Source of the DNA: Brachypterus glaber
Taxonomy: Eukaryota > Arthropoda > Insecta > Coleoptera > Kateretidae
Assembly: GCA_958510825.1 (NCBI GenBank)
Contig: OY294045.1
Span: forward strand, 7,739,916-7,803,915
Direction: 5' to 3'
DNA length: 64,000 bases
Shown: piece by piece, positions 1 to 10,699 of the stretch
Position numbering within the stretch: position 1 is the stretch's first letter
Layout: every line of letters begins with the position of its first letter
Position numbers and translations under genes: made by a program
The notes under the pieces: model-generated
Told to the model about the DNA's origin: nothing
Database searches by the model: none
Seen by the model: only the letters and a program-made list of their open reading frames with translations

Positions 1-272
1 TGGGTAAATTATTGAAGTGGAAAAGGAAGTCATTTGAAAGCTTATAAAATTCTCTATTTAACTGTTTAAGTATTTATTGTTTATTTACTGTTTGTTTCTG
101 ATAATATTCAACTTTAGAATTTCTTACTTTAGTGATTTTAAATAAACTTTTGCTTAAAGTGGACTGTGGAGAAACCTGAGTAGTACCACCATGTGTGTCT
201 TTTTTCAAGGCGTTTACCTATGAGTATAACTCAAAATGGGTCTAACTTGAGTTACATCCTTGTTGCTTGGGA
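1..272 (-). repeat. Dispersed repeat family A, copy 1 (runs off the left edge)
   Basis: This stretch reappears as its reverse complement at 60297-60576. Matching landmarks are the AGTGGAAAAGG start, the blocks around TTCTGATAATATTCAA and ACTACTCAGATTTCTCC (in the other copy's sense), and TTACATCCTTGTTG at the inner end. The match runs to base 1, so the copy is probably cut by the window edge. No terminal inverted repeat or coding frame is visible; the class of element is unknown. Confidence 0.85.
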
Positions 273-689
273 GCATATTATGCCAAATTAGAGTTTTTTT
301 TATTTACAAAGTTATTAAGTTTATAAAATGTCGGTTTAGCCAATAATTAACACCTAACTAAGAATCTGACCAATGAATTGTCAGATTTTTTGTCACATTT
401 TATTGTTTAAATTATACCAAGTAAGTAATTAAAATACTTGTGGATTTACACACTTTTGAGATAGATACATACTTAATCTCAATATTACTTTGTTTTTAGT
501 AATAATTTCCCTTTGTGTTGAAAATTCTTTATCCAGTATTCCTGGTTTTAGCTGCGCATTGTTTTAATGGCAGACAGGACGTCCTGGTGATTTATACGAC
601 ATCGAATAAAAAACTGCGAAAAAATGTCTTTTATACCTAAAACTTCAGCGGTTTTTTATACTCTTTACAGCACGTAAAGAAGAGTCTCC
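273..689. other. Unassigned AT-rich stretch
   Basis: I see no repeat partner, coding frame or RNA gene here. It contains only short A/T runs. Confidence 0.5.
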
Positions 690-1500
690 TGGCCTTTTTA
701 AATGTCCTTCCGTCTGTCCGTCCGTCCCTCTGTCTGATGTCACGATTTTTGTGAACACTATAACTCAAGAACGAATAATCCGATCGACTTGATATTTTCA
801 GGAAAAATCAAGTTCTACGAGGGAAATATCCCTAATGTTTTTGAAAGTAATCCCACCAAAAACAAAAAAGTTATGGGGTTAAATGAAAAAAAGCTAAAAA
901 AAAAATTCGATTAACGTATTTTTTGCAGGAAAAATTACTTTTATTATTAAGGATCAATTCTACCAAGAGAAAAAAAAAGGATTTTTTTTAGTTTTTCTTG
1001 GATTTTTTTTATTTTTTTTTTAATTTTTCATTTTTCGCAAAAATAAAATTAAATAAAAAAAATCTGAAAAATTTAAACATTTTTTTTTAGGTTTTTTTAA
1101 AAACTTATTTTTTCAATAATTGTTAGTTTTTCAAAAAAGATCTGTTTAAAAAAAATGTATTATTTTATTTATTTTTTTATTATTTTTTTAAGTATTTGGG
1201 AAATGCAATATACCATTTAGTGTGAATAATATATAATGGAGTACGTAGCATTACATGTCTTCACGGCTTGTTTTAATATAAATATGTTTTTAGAGAATCT
1301 TAAACATTTTTCAAAAAGTTCGACTTTTCGTATATTACGTTTAATGTATATGTAAATGCGTTCGTCCATCCATATATGACATTTAATATGTACACAATAA
1401 CTCAAGAACGGAATATTCAAAGAAAAATTAAGTTCTATGAGAGGAAGAACCTATTTAAAAAAAAAAAAAAATTATTAAAAATTAAAAAGTTATAGTGGGC
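690..1500 (+). repeat. Two diverged direct copies of a repeat around a poly-T/poly-A core
   Basis: A block at about 700-870 has a TCCG-rich start, then ACTATAACTCAAGAACG, a GAAAAATCAAGTTCTACGAG stretch and AAAAAGTTATGGGG. The same order recurs, diverged, at about 1340-1495 (TCGTCCATCC, CAATAACTCAAGAACG, AAAAATTAAGTTCTATGAG, AAAAAGTTATAGTGG). Between them lie long homopolymer-like A/T runs. It resembles a decayed dispersed element duplicated in tandem; the class is not clear. Confidence 0.6.
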
Positions 1501-1751
1501 CCATATTTTCAAAAAAAATATATTTTTCTTCATAATGCAAATATATAGCTTAACTTTACCAATGGGTATGAAATCTAGGTGAAAAATAGTATTAAAACCA
1601 GTATTTAATTGTGGATGATCAGCAATTGGTTTAAGTCTGGTTCATCCTGAAGAAATGTTAAAGCCATTATCTCCCAAATATGAACCTTTGAGATTTCAAT
1701 GTGAGTGGTTCTACAAGGATTCATCGTCCGTAAAACTACCTGTATGACAAA

Positions 1752-2487
1752 TACAGGGTGTTCCAGAACTCGCGTACCGAAATTTAAGAGGTGATTCTAC
1801 ATCCAAAAATATGAAAAAAAGTTTCTATAAAGGTTGGTCCGGAAATGAGCCCTAAGGGAGCTACGGCCCTTCGAAGATGACGTATTGAATGGGGAACAAA
1901 AAAAAGCACCAATAAAATTTTAATGCTGCAGGGTGATACTTCATTTAAAACTGAGCAAAAAAGTATTATACACCAAAACACCTAAATTTAATATTAAAGG
2001 AGTAATAGCCTTTTAAAAAGTAACGTTTTTGGTGGCACAAAATGTTACTTCCTCTTAATTGCATTTTTTTTTGATAACGGTTGCTCCTACAGTGTTACAC
2101 TATATGATATTTTATATGTATTTTTACTCTATAAATCTATATATTTTACAACAAATCCAAAAAACATACACATAGAAAAGTTTGGGGCAAAAATGTTTTA
2201 AGCCTCATATATTTTGTCCGTCTGGGCACGCCTCTGGATTAATTAAAAAAATAAATTAACAATAACTTATTGCCCTTATTAATACTAGTATACATGCAAA
2301 AGCTCGCCGCTCTAGCTTAAACGGTACCCGAGTTATTAATTAAAAACCTTATTTTTATTACAATTTTAAAGGGCCCTAGATCCCTTAGGGCTCATTTCCG
2401 GACCAACCTTTAGAGGAACTTTTTTTATATTTTTGGATCTAGAATCACCTCTTAAATTTTGGCATGCCAGTTATGGATCACCCTGTA
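1752..2487. mobile_element. TACAGGGTG-family TIR element, 736 bp
   Basis: The left end TACAGGGTGTTCCAGAACTC and the reverse complement of the right end TACAGGGTGATCCATAACTG match and continue through AATTTAAGAGGTGATTCTA. Inverted similarity goes on for over 100 bp (GGAAATGAGCCCTAAGGGAG on both arms). The ends start with TA, as for Tc1/mariner-type insertions. There is no transposase frame, so it is non-autonomous. A full-length relative lies at 48087-48814 and shares the interior; 49861-51017 and 57130-57337 share the terminal block. Confidence 0.85.
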
Positions 2488-2569
2488 TGTCTGATATACT
2501 GTTTCTTTTTTTTATTTTTCTCTGTTTTCTTTGAAATATGTATACTGTTGCTATTTAAAGTTTATATTA

Positions 2570-2606
2570 TGTAAAGTCATAAGATAAATAAATAAAATCG
2601 TCAATT
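2570..2606 (+). repeat. Possible retroelement 3' tail ending in TAAA repeats
   Basis: The sequence TGTAAAGTCATAAGATAAATAAATAAA looks like a LINE or SINE 3' end with a TAAA tail. A very similar string in the opposite orientation is at about 14700-14730. No body of the element could be recognised upstream. Confidence 0.35.
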
Positions 2607-2648
2607 TCTTTTGTCAGATTTCTTCATCTAAACTTTCCTGGGCAACTA

Positions 2649-2928
2649 GTAGTAGTAGTAAACGGTGGGTAGGTTCAAGCTCCTGACAAGTAGGCCCAGT
2701 GGCCCTTTTTGTCTACCACAAGATAACCTACCCAACCTGCTGCCTATCCTCCCTCTTCCTGAATCTGCCAGACCTTCTGATAAAGTTCATAACCAGGCTA
2801 GGAGACTCAACTCTTCCTTCGCTAGTGTTACCACTCCGAAGACTTCTTGTCTGAGCCTGCCCAGAGCCTCACACTCCCCTAGGAAGTGGTAGGACGTTTC
2901 CTCGTTCATCCCACACCCAGGGCAGGTT
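2649..2928 (-). mobile_element. 5'-truncated LINE insertion with 11-bp target duplication
   Basis: CTGGGCAACTA occurs at 2638-2648 and again at 2929-2939, exactly flanking this 280-bp segment. On the minus strand the segment begins inside a coding frame and ends in an ACT microsatellite (plus-strand AGTAGTAGTAGT at 2649-2660). Truncated 5' end, simple-repeat 3' tail and perfect target duplication are the signature of target-primed reverse transcription. The segment is clearly richer in G+C than its surroundings. Confidence 0.9.
2787..2928 (-). pseudogene. C-terminal tail of a LINE ORF2 (Cys/His knuckle after RNase H)
   Basis: On the minus strand the frame reads CPGCGMNEETSYHFLGECEA and on to a TGA at 2787-2789. 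The Cys-X2-Cys-...-His-X4-Cys spacing after an acidic run is what is seen downstream of the RNase H domain in R1, I and Jockey-type LINE polyproteins. After the stop, a shifted frame at about 2744-2784 reads FIRRSGRFRK, which also fits the end of such proteins, so the copy carries a frameshift. The upstream protein is missing through 5' truncation. I cannot decide between the LINE clades. Confidence 0.75.
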
Positions 2929-2939
2929 CTGGGCAACTA

Positions 2940-3203
2940 TGTGTATTCCAAAGTATTCGTAAAAAAATAATATTTTGGGAAGTATATAGAGATATACAAT
3001 CCAAACTATCCACTTTTTTTGAAGAGTACACTATGGAATACAAAGCAATACATATTTTCACGGCTTGTTTTAAGAGAAAAGACAGGAAGCAATTACTTAC
3101 CGACCTTGTTAAGGTTTCCTATGTAAACCTGAAAGGTTGTGAACATGGGGACAGAATTATGAATAAAGTTTGGGATGATGAGCAGAATATTATAGTAACC
3201 TAG
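2940..3203 (+). other. Open frame of unknown nature, interrupted upstream by the LINE insertion
   Basis: From the target duplication the frame stays open for about 87 codons (for example FKRKDRKQLLTDLV, GCEHGDRIMNKVWDDEQNII) to a TAG at 3201-3203. The composition is less A/T-monotonous than most chance frames here. If the LINE and one target copy are removed, the frame continues upstream to about 2621, just after TTCTTTTGTCAG, which resembles a splice acceptor. I do not recognise the protein. It may be a decayed exon or chance. Part of it (about 2990-3090) resembles 1190-1290. Confidence 0.3.
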
Positions 3204-3500
3204 TTCTTTTCAGAGTAACTTTAGTTTGACCTGAAGACCTGCAGCAATTAAATTTTTTCTTATAATTTATTATTTTACTAGCCGTGAAGTCCATTCTTTG
3301 CACGGGTTATTCAAAAGTTTAAATGTGTTCTCTTTTTACAAACCTTGTTTAGTAATTTCCTTTCCGTCTCAATTGAGTGGTAAATTAGGTCTATTTTTAG
3401 GTTTCTTTTCAATTTTTAAAGCAATGTAGCTAAATTGGCATTTATTAAAATAAAATAGGTGAACATAGGTGAAAATTCGTATTTCGCTCTGCATACAGAA
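3204..3500. other. Unassigned stretch
   Basis: No partner, coding frame or RNA was recognised. The only landmark is CTAGCCGTGAAGTCCATTC near 3280. Confidence 0.4.
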
Positions 3501-4207
3501 AATAGTATATTCTATAACTAGTATGGAATAGACAATATTCCGCGCGAGCGGAAAGTTTGTCATACGAGCCCGCAGGCGAGTATGACGGTCCCGCGAGCAC
3601 GGAATGACTATTCCATACGTGTTTTAGGCTATACTTTTTCTTCGACTGCAAATATGAAACACTGTGTGGCTTTAAACTGCCGAAAAGGTTAAAAACCATG
3701 CTTTTTGTGACTCGACATTGTAAGTGCAACAAAACACATATTTTTAAATAAAGCAATTAATGTTACTTAATAATTTTATCACATCAGTACTTAAAAAAGA
3801 TTTTTATTTAATTTTAGCACATATTTACAAATAATGCAAAAATTTAAGGTTATGTCAGATTGTTGTGACAGATATCAGGTTTAAATATTTAACAATAGAT
3901 GGAGCAGTTTTAATTTTTTGAACTAAATTGATAAAAAACTGGTCAAATATTAAGAAAAACTAATAAACTTTATGTAATTTTAACGCAAAATATTAAATCG
4001 CATTAAATTATTCAATATTTCATGGTAAAATATATATATTTTTGCTAATTTTGCTACAGTTTTCTTTACTTTTACAAACAAGAGATTGCACTACATGTGC
4101 TCATTCTAACACTTGATACGGAATATTCATACCGTATCTAGAGCTAGAATGGATTCATTCTGTGTTTGAAAAGTGTGTGTATTTGCTTACATTCTAAAGC
4201 AGTCGTA
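3501..4207 (+). repeat. Dispersed repeat family B, copy 1 (about 707 bp)
   Basis: This block recurs as the reverse complement at 44741-45446 and in the same orientation at 55689-56389. All copies start at AATAGTATATT and stop at AAAGCAGTCGTA. The first 120 bp fold on themselves: TATGGAATAGACAATATTCC pairs with GGAATGACTATTCCATA around a CpG-rich middle (GCGCGAGCGGAAAG). A second inverted motif lies near 4120. The uniform length suggests a non-autonomous transposon, but I see no coding content or clear terminal repeats. Confidence 0.9.
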
Positions 4208-4395
4208 GAAAATATATGAAGCATTTGTGATACTTGTTTTAGATACTTGTATCAAGTATAAACTACTTGTTACAAACATATTTAGCTAATTAAAAAAAAA
4301 AACAATAATTTCAATTAGTACTTGTTTCCAGAAAATTAGGATTTGTACTATTTTTTAGTATTTTTAGTAGTTTAAATACTATTCCATTGTATTAC

Positions 4396-4795
4396 ATGTT
4401 TGTTTAACCTCGTACTATACTTTGACGCATGGATCTGTGGCTACGGGAAAAATGTTAGGAATGTGTGTGCAAGTGAGAAGCCCGTTGTAGGCCTGCACGC
4501 CTTAAAACACTTTTGACGGAAAGGAGAGAGCACGAATGATTCCTCCCCCTTTCGTCGGAGACTTTGTTTCATGCGGATAACTATAGTATTATACTTTTCT
4601 ACTTAATTAATCATCCCCTAAGTCCAAGACTTGTGTGGGCTAGAAATAGAGGGAACCACCGGCTTTTTATTATCCGCTTCACCTATCGACTTCGCCAAAT
4701 TTCAATTATTAATTAACTGAAAAAGGCATCGGTGCGGGTAAGAATCGAACTCTAGCCGTAGACGCCCTAGCTTGCTCAGATATACCTCTCAATCT
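4396..4795 (-). mobile_element. tRNA-headed SINE, copy 1, split by about 190 bp
   Basis: The body common to the other three copies (25898-26160, 47718-48003, 58839-59104) is present on the minus strand: GAAATTTGGCGAAG, AAGCCGGTGGTTCCCTCT, CTTAGGGGATGATTAATTAA and the end GTACGAGGTTAAAC. About 4421-4600 is not SINE sequence and seems to be an insertion flanked by GTACTATAC-like repeats. The head (about 4733-4795) keeps an AGAGTTCGATTCTTACC box B, but its 5' half is unlike the heads of the other copies and its box A is poor. Confidence 0.8.
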
Positions 4796-4984
4796 TTCAT
4801 TTAAGTTTCTTTAAAAAGTCAATACAAGAAATCTTATTATTGAAAACAAGCACTTTTAATTGATTCAAGTTTTAACCTATTGCCCTAAGTAAAATACGTA
4901 TTCAACTTTAATTGAGCAAAAAAAATGTTTTAAGTAATTAACATCCTTGCTAATATAAAAACCTTGACCTAAATATTACATACT

Positions 4985-5040
4985 CGTTTTTAGTAATCAT
5001 TTCTCTGTGTGTGTATGTGGGTGTGAGGGTGTGTGTGTGA
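4985..5040 (+). repeat. GT-rich microsatellite
   Basis: The stretch CTCTGTGTGTGTATGTGGGT continues as GTGAGGGTGTGTGTGTGA. It is an imperfect GT repeat. Confidence 0.8.
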
Positions 5041-5888
5041 AATTATCTTAAAAAAATTATATTTGTTTTGCTTGGGTTATTTAATAAAGTTAATGCAAGA
5101 AACATGTTACTTGCGAAATAAACAGACAGCTTAATGAAAGTGTTTGCAGTCACTGTTTGATTCGATTAACATTATTTCTCAATAAATCTAGAACCTTTGT
5201 AAATTGTGAACGACATCTAGTAAGCCAGAGCGTCATTTGACAGTTTGGTCTTGTCTAGTTAATATGATACGTGACATCCGTGCATTCGGATTTTCCGGAT
5301 TTTCCTTAGTGCGACAATTTGTAGAGTTACTCTATCTAGCGGCGTTAGCCGTTCAGTAAAGTTAAATAATGATTATATCACTTTTTTATAGTTAACCTCT
5401 TCAATATCATTTCGCCAACGGTGGTGAAATGAGCAGTTGGAGATTTTTTACCAAGATTGCTATATGCGGCGAAATTTCTATGGCAAAATATTTATTTTTT
5501 ATTTTTTGAAAACTATGTGAGTTTAACAAAGTTTTAAAATACCTATTACGTAAAAAAACAATATTATAATTACTTATTTTTTTGCCCAAACTTGGTACTT
5601 TGAATTTTAAATATTTACGCCTATGTCTGAAGATGTTAAGTATAAAATAAATAAATAAATAAATATACTTAAAAGTTATGTACTTTTTTATTTTCAACAG
5701 TAAGATACTTGGTAGTACATTGTACTAATAGTACAAGTTGAACTGTTGACCATTTTATTTTTTTATTTATTTGGACTCTTTCTTAAAGCAAAATGTTTTT
5801 AGATTCCAGAACAGAACTATCAATTTTAAGTTGCATGAAGGATGTTTTGTTAAACTATTTTATAAAAAAAGGTGAAAAATGCACTATA
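5041..5888. other. Unassigned stretch with a TAAA microsatellite
   Basis: Apart from five to six TAAA units at 5644-5665, no repeat partner or gene was seen. Around 5210-5350 the base composition is less A/T-rich (CATTCGGATTTTCCGGATTT, TCTATCTAGCGGCGTTAGCC), but no frame or known motif explains it. Confidence 0.4.
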
Positions 5889-6441
5889 GTCTAAGAGCTG
5901 GTGACCATTTTTATTTGATTATTTGCTCCCAGCTGTATATGTCTTAAAGTACATTTAACTTATGCTATTTGCAAAATGCCAGGTCCTGGATCAAGTTCCT
6001 TTGGATGCTAGTAGCCTCGAAAAGGTGGTGAAATTATTTAGTAGATTAAAGGTTAAAAAAAGACTTTAAAAACTTTATCTGACATATGTCAACACTAAAA
6101 ACTCGAAATAATTTTCATTTAATCAAAATGTCATCTTATAAATTCTCATTTCTTTAAAAAAATAAGTATCACATAATGCAAAGGCACCTTGGCCCCAGAA
6201 TTATTGTGTATAACTATGAAAATAGCAAATATGTATTAAATGAAATGTATATGACTCGGTAAGTTATAAACAGATTTTTTTGGTAGCTCATTGCCATGGC
6301 TTTTGGAGCTTCTAGCACCCAAAGGAACCGGACCTGGAGTCTAGCAGTTTGAAAATAGCTTAATCTGAATGTACTTTAAGACATATATAAAATATAGCCG
6401 GGAGCAAATAATAAAATAAAAATGGTCACTATCTCTCCGAC
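5889..6441. mobile_element. Foldback/TIR element, about 550 bp
   Basis: The left arm (about 5893-6018: GGTGACCATTTTTATTTGAT, TTTGCTCCCAGCTGTATATG, TCTTAAAGTACATTTAA, CCAGGTCCTGGAT) is repeated inverted at about 6305-6436 (CACCCAAAGGAACCGGACCTGG, AATGTACTTTAAGACATATA, GGGAGCAAATAATAAAATAA). Arms are about 125 bp with small indels. The middle has no coding frame. It is a non-autonomous long-TIR element; the superfamily is not clear. Confidence 0.75.
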
Positions 6442-6507
6442 TACTAGTGCAAATAGTGTAAAGTGCGTAAAAATAGGTTATATACTAATTATTTAACCGG
6501 CTAAACT

Positions 6508-6770
6508 GGATGTAGCTGTGTTTTTGTTAGTTTTGCTTAGAAAATGTTTGAAACTTAATAATTCATTATAAAAAGCTCGAGACTGCAAGTCAAGAGCTTT
6601 TTTTGAATTATTAAGTTAAAAACATTTGCTTGAAAGCAAAATTACCAAAAATACAGCTGCTTGTAGTTTAGGTGGTCTAAATCATTAGGTGATTTTAAGA
6701 TTATTTCCTGAAAAAAATTTAGATATGTTTATAAACTACAAGCAGCTGTATTTTTGGTTGTTTTACGCTA
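6508..6770. repeat. Inverted repeat plus a third partial arm
   Basis: GTAGCTGTGTTTTTGTTAG and TTTTGCTTAGAAAATGTTTG (6508-6565) pair with CAAATGTTTTTAACTTAATA-type sequence read inverted at 6600-6662 (ACATTTGCTTGAAAGCAAAA, AAAAATACAGCTGC). A further copy of the outer end, CAAGCAGCTGTATTTTTGGT, lies at 6745-6765. It looks like a foldback element with a duplicated end. Confidence 0.6.
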
Positions 6771-6792
6771 TCGGCATAATAGTCACTCATCT

Positions 6793-6876
6793 AAATAGCG
6801 CGATGCTATTTAATCGCTATTAAATACCGAGATGGTATTTAATCGCTCTTAAATAGCGAGATGCTGTTTAATCAAG
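6793..6876 (+). repeat. 29-bp tandem repeat, three hairpin-forming units
   Basis: Units start at 6793, 6822 and 6851. Each can form a 7-bp stem with a 5-base loop: AAATAGC/GCTATTT in unit 1, AAATACC/GGTATTT in unit 2, AAATAGC/GCTGTTT in unit 3. Unit 2 changes both sides of one pair, and unit 3 keeps a wobble pair, so the stem is preserved despite sequence change. Confidence 0.75.
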
Positions 6877-7163
6877 GAATAATTAATCTTTAATTTTTTC
6901 GAAGTATGTACGTAGCTTTAAACTGTTATTTTTTTTCTGTCCATATTAGCGTCGCGACGACATTAAAATTGCCGCTAGTGAGAGTGACTCCAGACAATTT
7001 GTTCAAAGGGTGTTAGTTCGAATAATAGGATTTGTAACGTTTTAGTTGGTGTTATTCTTTCTGTTTTTCCTAATTCCTATTATCTTTCGTCTCATTTTCC
7101 ATATTGTTTTTAACCTATTAAAACTAAAACTTTTTAATTTATTTAGGTACATACTTAAATGTC

Positions 7164-7638
7164 TTTTTCTATTTTGCGACTCTTATAAGCTCATAATCAC
7201 AAGCATTTTGCGTGTTCTTATAGGCCCATAAGAGGTCTGTACTTTTTGTTCTTTTGGGTTGACAACAGACCTGGCCTATCGCTTGACGTTTTCCGTGCAA
7301 ATGTCAATGTCGCTTTGAAATTGAATTTTCTACAAAATTTTGTGCTTAGGTTATTTTTACCATGTTAAATTTGTGGCTTGGTTAATTGCAGTAAAAAAGA
7401 AAAGAGATGACTATATATCAAAATATCATTTGTTCTTAGAATTTTAAACAGGTGTAAACTGTAATGCCAATCCAAAACAAAAATCCCTAAATCAGTCATC
7501 AATTTAAATGTAAGTTTTTTTTTAATTTTAGAGCAAAATGGAAAAAATTGTATAAAGCACTCGCTTCATAACACGTTTTTAGCACACTATTACTTTAGAA
7601 AACTCGCCACAACCAGTACTTTATTATACTATTAACTA
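7164..7638 (+). repeat. Dispersed repeat family C, copy 1
   Basis: The block from TTTTCTATTTTGCGACTCTT through ATAGGCCCATAAGAGGTCTG and TTGACGTTTTCCGTGCAAAT to GTATAAAGCACTCG is shared with 28833-29358, 57421-57946 and, lacking its start, 59105-59503. This copy lacks about 60 bp of the terminal hairpin seen in the 28.8- and 57.4-kb copies. No frame is conserved across copies; a frame at 7046-7231 crosses its left border and is not conserved. Confidence 0.9.
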
Positions 7639-7784
7639 TCTTGTATTTGAGGAGTATTCGAACAAAAGGTAACATTTCCATCGTTTTTTATTTTTTAAGA
7701 AATCACTAAAATGTGATGAAAAGTGTTAGTTTTTTTTAAATATTATATTTATATAAAATTATACATTGAAAAAGCAAACCAAAT

Positions 7785-7850
7785 GCAATCTAGTGCGGAA
7801 AAGAGCCTCTTTCCACACTTGTTAGGAAAATAGCTATTTTCTGTCTTTAG
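7785..7850. repeat. Shared motif block D, copy 1
   Basis: GCGGAAAAGAGCCTCTTTCC followed by ACACTTGTTAGGAAAATAGC recurs nearly unchanged at 24118-24166. Here it appears without the inverted partner found at 24.0 kb. Confidence 0.7.
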
Positions 7851-8270
7851 TTACGGTTTTGTTTCTATTGATTTCATCTATCACTAAGTGTGCTCGATAT
7901 AGTACGTTCCATTACTGTAGACTTTTTGATTAACTCAACTTACCTAGTTGGTAGTGAGAAAATAAAATTTCAATTTCAATGATGAAAAATGGATTCGTAT
8001 ACAGTCACTGCGCCTTCGCCAAAGTTGTAAATAAAAAAAGATAATTTTAAAATTATAGCCCCGCCCCATTCGATAATAAATAAATAAATAAGTAAATAAA
8101 TAAATTTAGTGTTATTTTAGTTTAAAAATAATAATAATTACAAATCATACAATCTAGTGATATATTAATTCTTTTATGCAATAATAATGCATATAGGTAC
8201 CTATACCTGTTTCTTCCTATAGTATATTCAACTTCAATATGAAGTAGAAGTAAATAAAAAAATCGCGTAC
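7851..8270. other. Unassigned stretch with a TAAA microsatellite
   Basis: The stretch holds a TAAA/TAAG repeat at 8076-8105. Nothing else was recognised. Confidence 0.4.
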
Positions 8271-8660
8271 GCGGCAGCTGGCGCGCAGTTTCATTGGTTA
8301 GAACACTCGAATGTTGCGAGAGTAGGGATGTAGAAAATTAAACAGGTCAGTACGTGAGTAGTTGCGAAGAAGCGTGCAATGTATTGCAATGGACCGTTAT
8401 ATATTTTGTTTTGAGTCCTACCCTGTCACTAAATCCGTTGTTGTCACGTGCGTTTGTTTACGCTCACTGCATTTTAAAGTTGAATATACTATAGTTGTAA
8501 TATTACTTCATTTAAAAGTTAAATGGGTACATTTTTATTGTACTTGGTGTTTACCATTTCCTACCGACGCGTCGCGACGATTGTATATTACCGTTGTGAT
8601 GTTTTATGAGCTACTGCAAAATATTATGTTTATTTTCAAAATAAATAGTCCTGTCTGACT
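8271..8660 (+). other. CpG-richer segment with a 98-codon frame, unclassified
   Basis: The start (CGCGTACGCGGCAGCTGGCG) is strikingly G+C- and CpG-rich for this window and is followed by CATTGGTT, an inverted CCAAT core. A frame opens near 8362 and runs to about 8658, but its protein is not recognised and has no domain signature that I can name. It contains GACGCGTCGCGACGA near 8566. It could be a promoter and first exon of an unknown transcript or a repeat with no partner here. Confidence 0.3.
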
Positions 8661-10269
8661 TCTTTATTTCATGATTAGCAAACCTTAGCACGAAAACTAT
8701 TATAATTTCACTTAAATTTTAATTAAAACGTCACTAACGTAAATATTAAATTATACTTTAGGCACGATTTCAATGCACAGACACAAAGAAAGAGTTATTA
8801 TGTTATAAAATATAAAATAAAATGTAGGTAGGTATATCAAAATGTGATAATGCTAAAACTTTCTTCTAAGATATGTACCTGGCTAGAATTAATAAAAAAC
8901 AAAAGGGATCTAACAACGATGCAAAATTTGGTACTGTTTAAATTGGATTTGTAAAAAAAATAGCTTATAACATAAAGAAAATATGGCCATAATTTTAGCT
9001 GGGTTCTTAATTTTAAATACTACTTCAGTGATCTGTGATTTAAAGTGATCCGCAACATTATCTTTTGGATGTTGTATATGTACGCCTTTAAGATGTGTCA
9101 TGTGCCATAAATAAATAAACTGGAAACTACATACATTTTAATACACTCCTTAAAAAATCTGTAAATGCCTATGAATATTTAAACGGTAGTTCTTTATGGG
9201 TTTAGTATGGATTTTCCATGCCTGTGGGAATATACTGTGCTGAAGTCCAAACAGCGTTGTCCACAGTTTTTTTATCAACAGTATTCAATCAACAAATGTT
9301 TTTATGTGTCCGATATAATACGAAAAAACTCAATTACTAAATTGCGGATAATGAATATTTGTTGATCTTGGGCATTTAGGAAAATATAAAATGTCCATAA
9401 GACGTCTCGAATTTTGGACAAATTTTTACCATTCGCAAAAATATTTTGCACACGGAGTTTCTATGGAATCAAAAACATATTAGCTACCACAAACAACTAC
9501 ATCTTATGAGAAATATATTTGCAAATGAACAAGAGTAGATCTGAAGGACTTTCTTACGATGTCTTTGTGCTATGCTATGTCTTTACGTTATGTTTTTTGA
9601 TCTTTTATTAAAATAACCTTTCTTTTACAGGTAATGAAGATTCAATATTAAATAAGCCCCAGATTTGTAAGTAAATTATAAATTTTTACAAAATCCTCAA
9701 CATTATTCTTTTGTCTATGATGCACAAATTGTGGACCATAATAATTCTTCTTCATATTTAAGAAAACTCTTTTATTTCCTATAAATTTGATTTTGATAAT
9801 TATAATTATTAATCCTTGTAGCGTTCCTTTTACTGACGATTATTTGAGTATCGGGTTACCTGAATTTTAAAAAACAATGGGTTATTGGTGTTTAAGACGT
9901 TATTGGAGGACGATTATGCAGAATCAAGTATACAAAATGACACTAAGAGTCTTTCAGTGCCATGTGTCAAACTTTTTTCATCAGAAATAGTCCACAATAA
10001 TGTCTTTATCACCAATAGCTTGTTTTTTAAAATGCAGTTGGTGGCTTTTGATCCAACACTCCTCATTTGATGTATCTAGAAACAGCATTTATGATAATTT
10101 ACAAATTAAAAATTTATTAATATTATAAAGCAAACGATTTAATTTAAACTACACGGTGGTTTTTTGAAAATTTTAACTTTTTATTTCCGACCCCTTTTTT
10201 CATAAATTGTTTTTACGTTTTTTCTAACTTATTATAATACATATGAACATATTATGTACTCGAACTTTA

Positions 10270-10270
<1 letters not shown>
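8661..10270. other. Unassigned 1.6-kb AT-rich stretch
   Basis: No partner elsewhere in the window, no terminal repeats and no credible coding frame were found. The frames at 8910-9101 and 9885-10070 are short and have no recognisable similarity. Confidence 0.4.

Positions 10271-10332
<62 letters not shown>
10271..10332 (+). repeat. TA dinucleotide microsatellite
   Basis: About 31 uninterrupted TA units. Length in the real genome is uncertain because such runs are prone to slippage and assembly error. Confidence 0.98.
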
Positions 10333-10336
<4 letters not shown>

Positions 10337-10533
10337 TAAAATCATTATGTATAATCACACACGGAGGAGTGGGTACCAGGTAAAAAGTGACGTCACTTGA
10401 CAAAAAATTTTTTTTAGATTATTCAAAATAGTTTTATAATAATCTAGAAGCAAAAAAACCTCCATGATTTAATTTTTTTTTATAAAATTTGGAAAGTTTG
10501 CGCATAAATAACATACCTGCTGTTGACAACAAA

Positions 10534-10699
10534 GGCACACAAAAAAAATATTCTGTACCAATCCGATGTCAGTTTTGACCAATCAGGTCAGAGTTTCAAA
10601 ATAATCTCAAAAAACACCTAAAATCCGCCGGTTATTTTGAAAAGCTGACCTGATTGCTCAAAACTGACATCGGATTGGTGAAGGTTTTTTTTGTGTGCC
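10534..10699. mobile_element. MITE, 166 bp, nearly full-length palindrome
   Basis: The left arm GGCACACAAAAAAAATATTC, CCAATCCGATGTCAGTTTTG, ACCAATCAGGTCAG is repeated inverted as CTGACCTGATTGCTCAAAAC, TGACATCGGATTGG, TTTTTTTTGTGTGCC. Arms are about 65 bp with a short spacer. It is non-coding. I could not define a convincing target duplication. Confidence 0.85.

Noticed and set aside
10271..10332. Origin or matrix-attachment signal from the TA run
   Set aside because: A simple TA microsatellite explains it; nothing else around it supports an origin.
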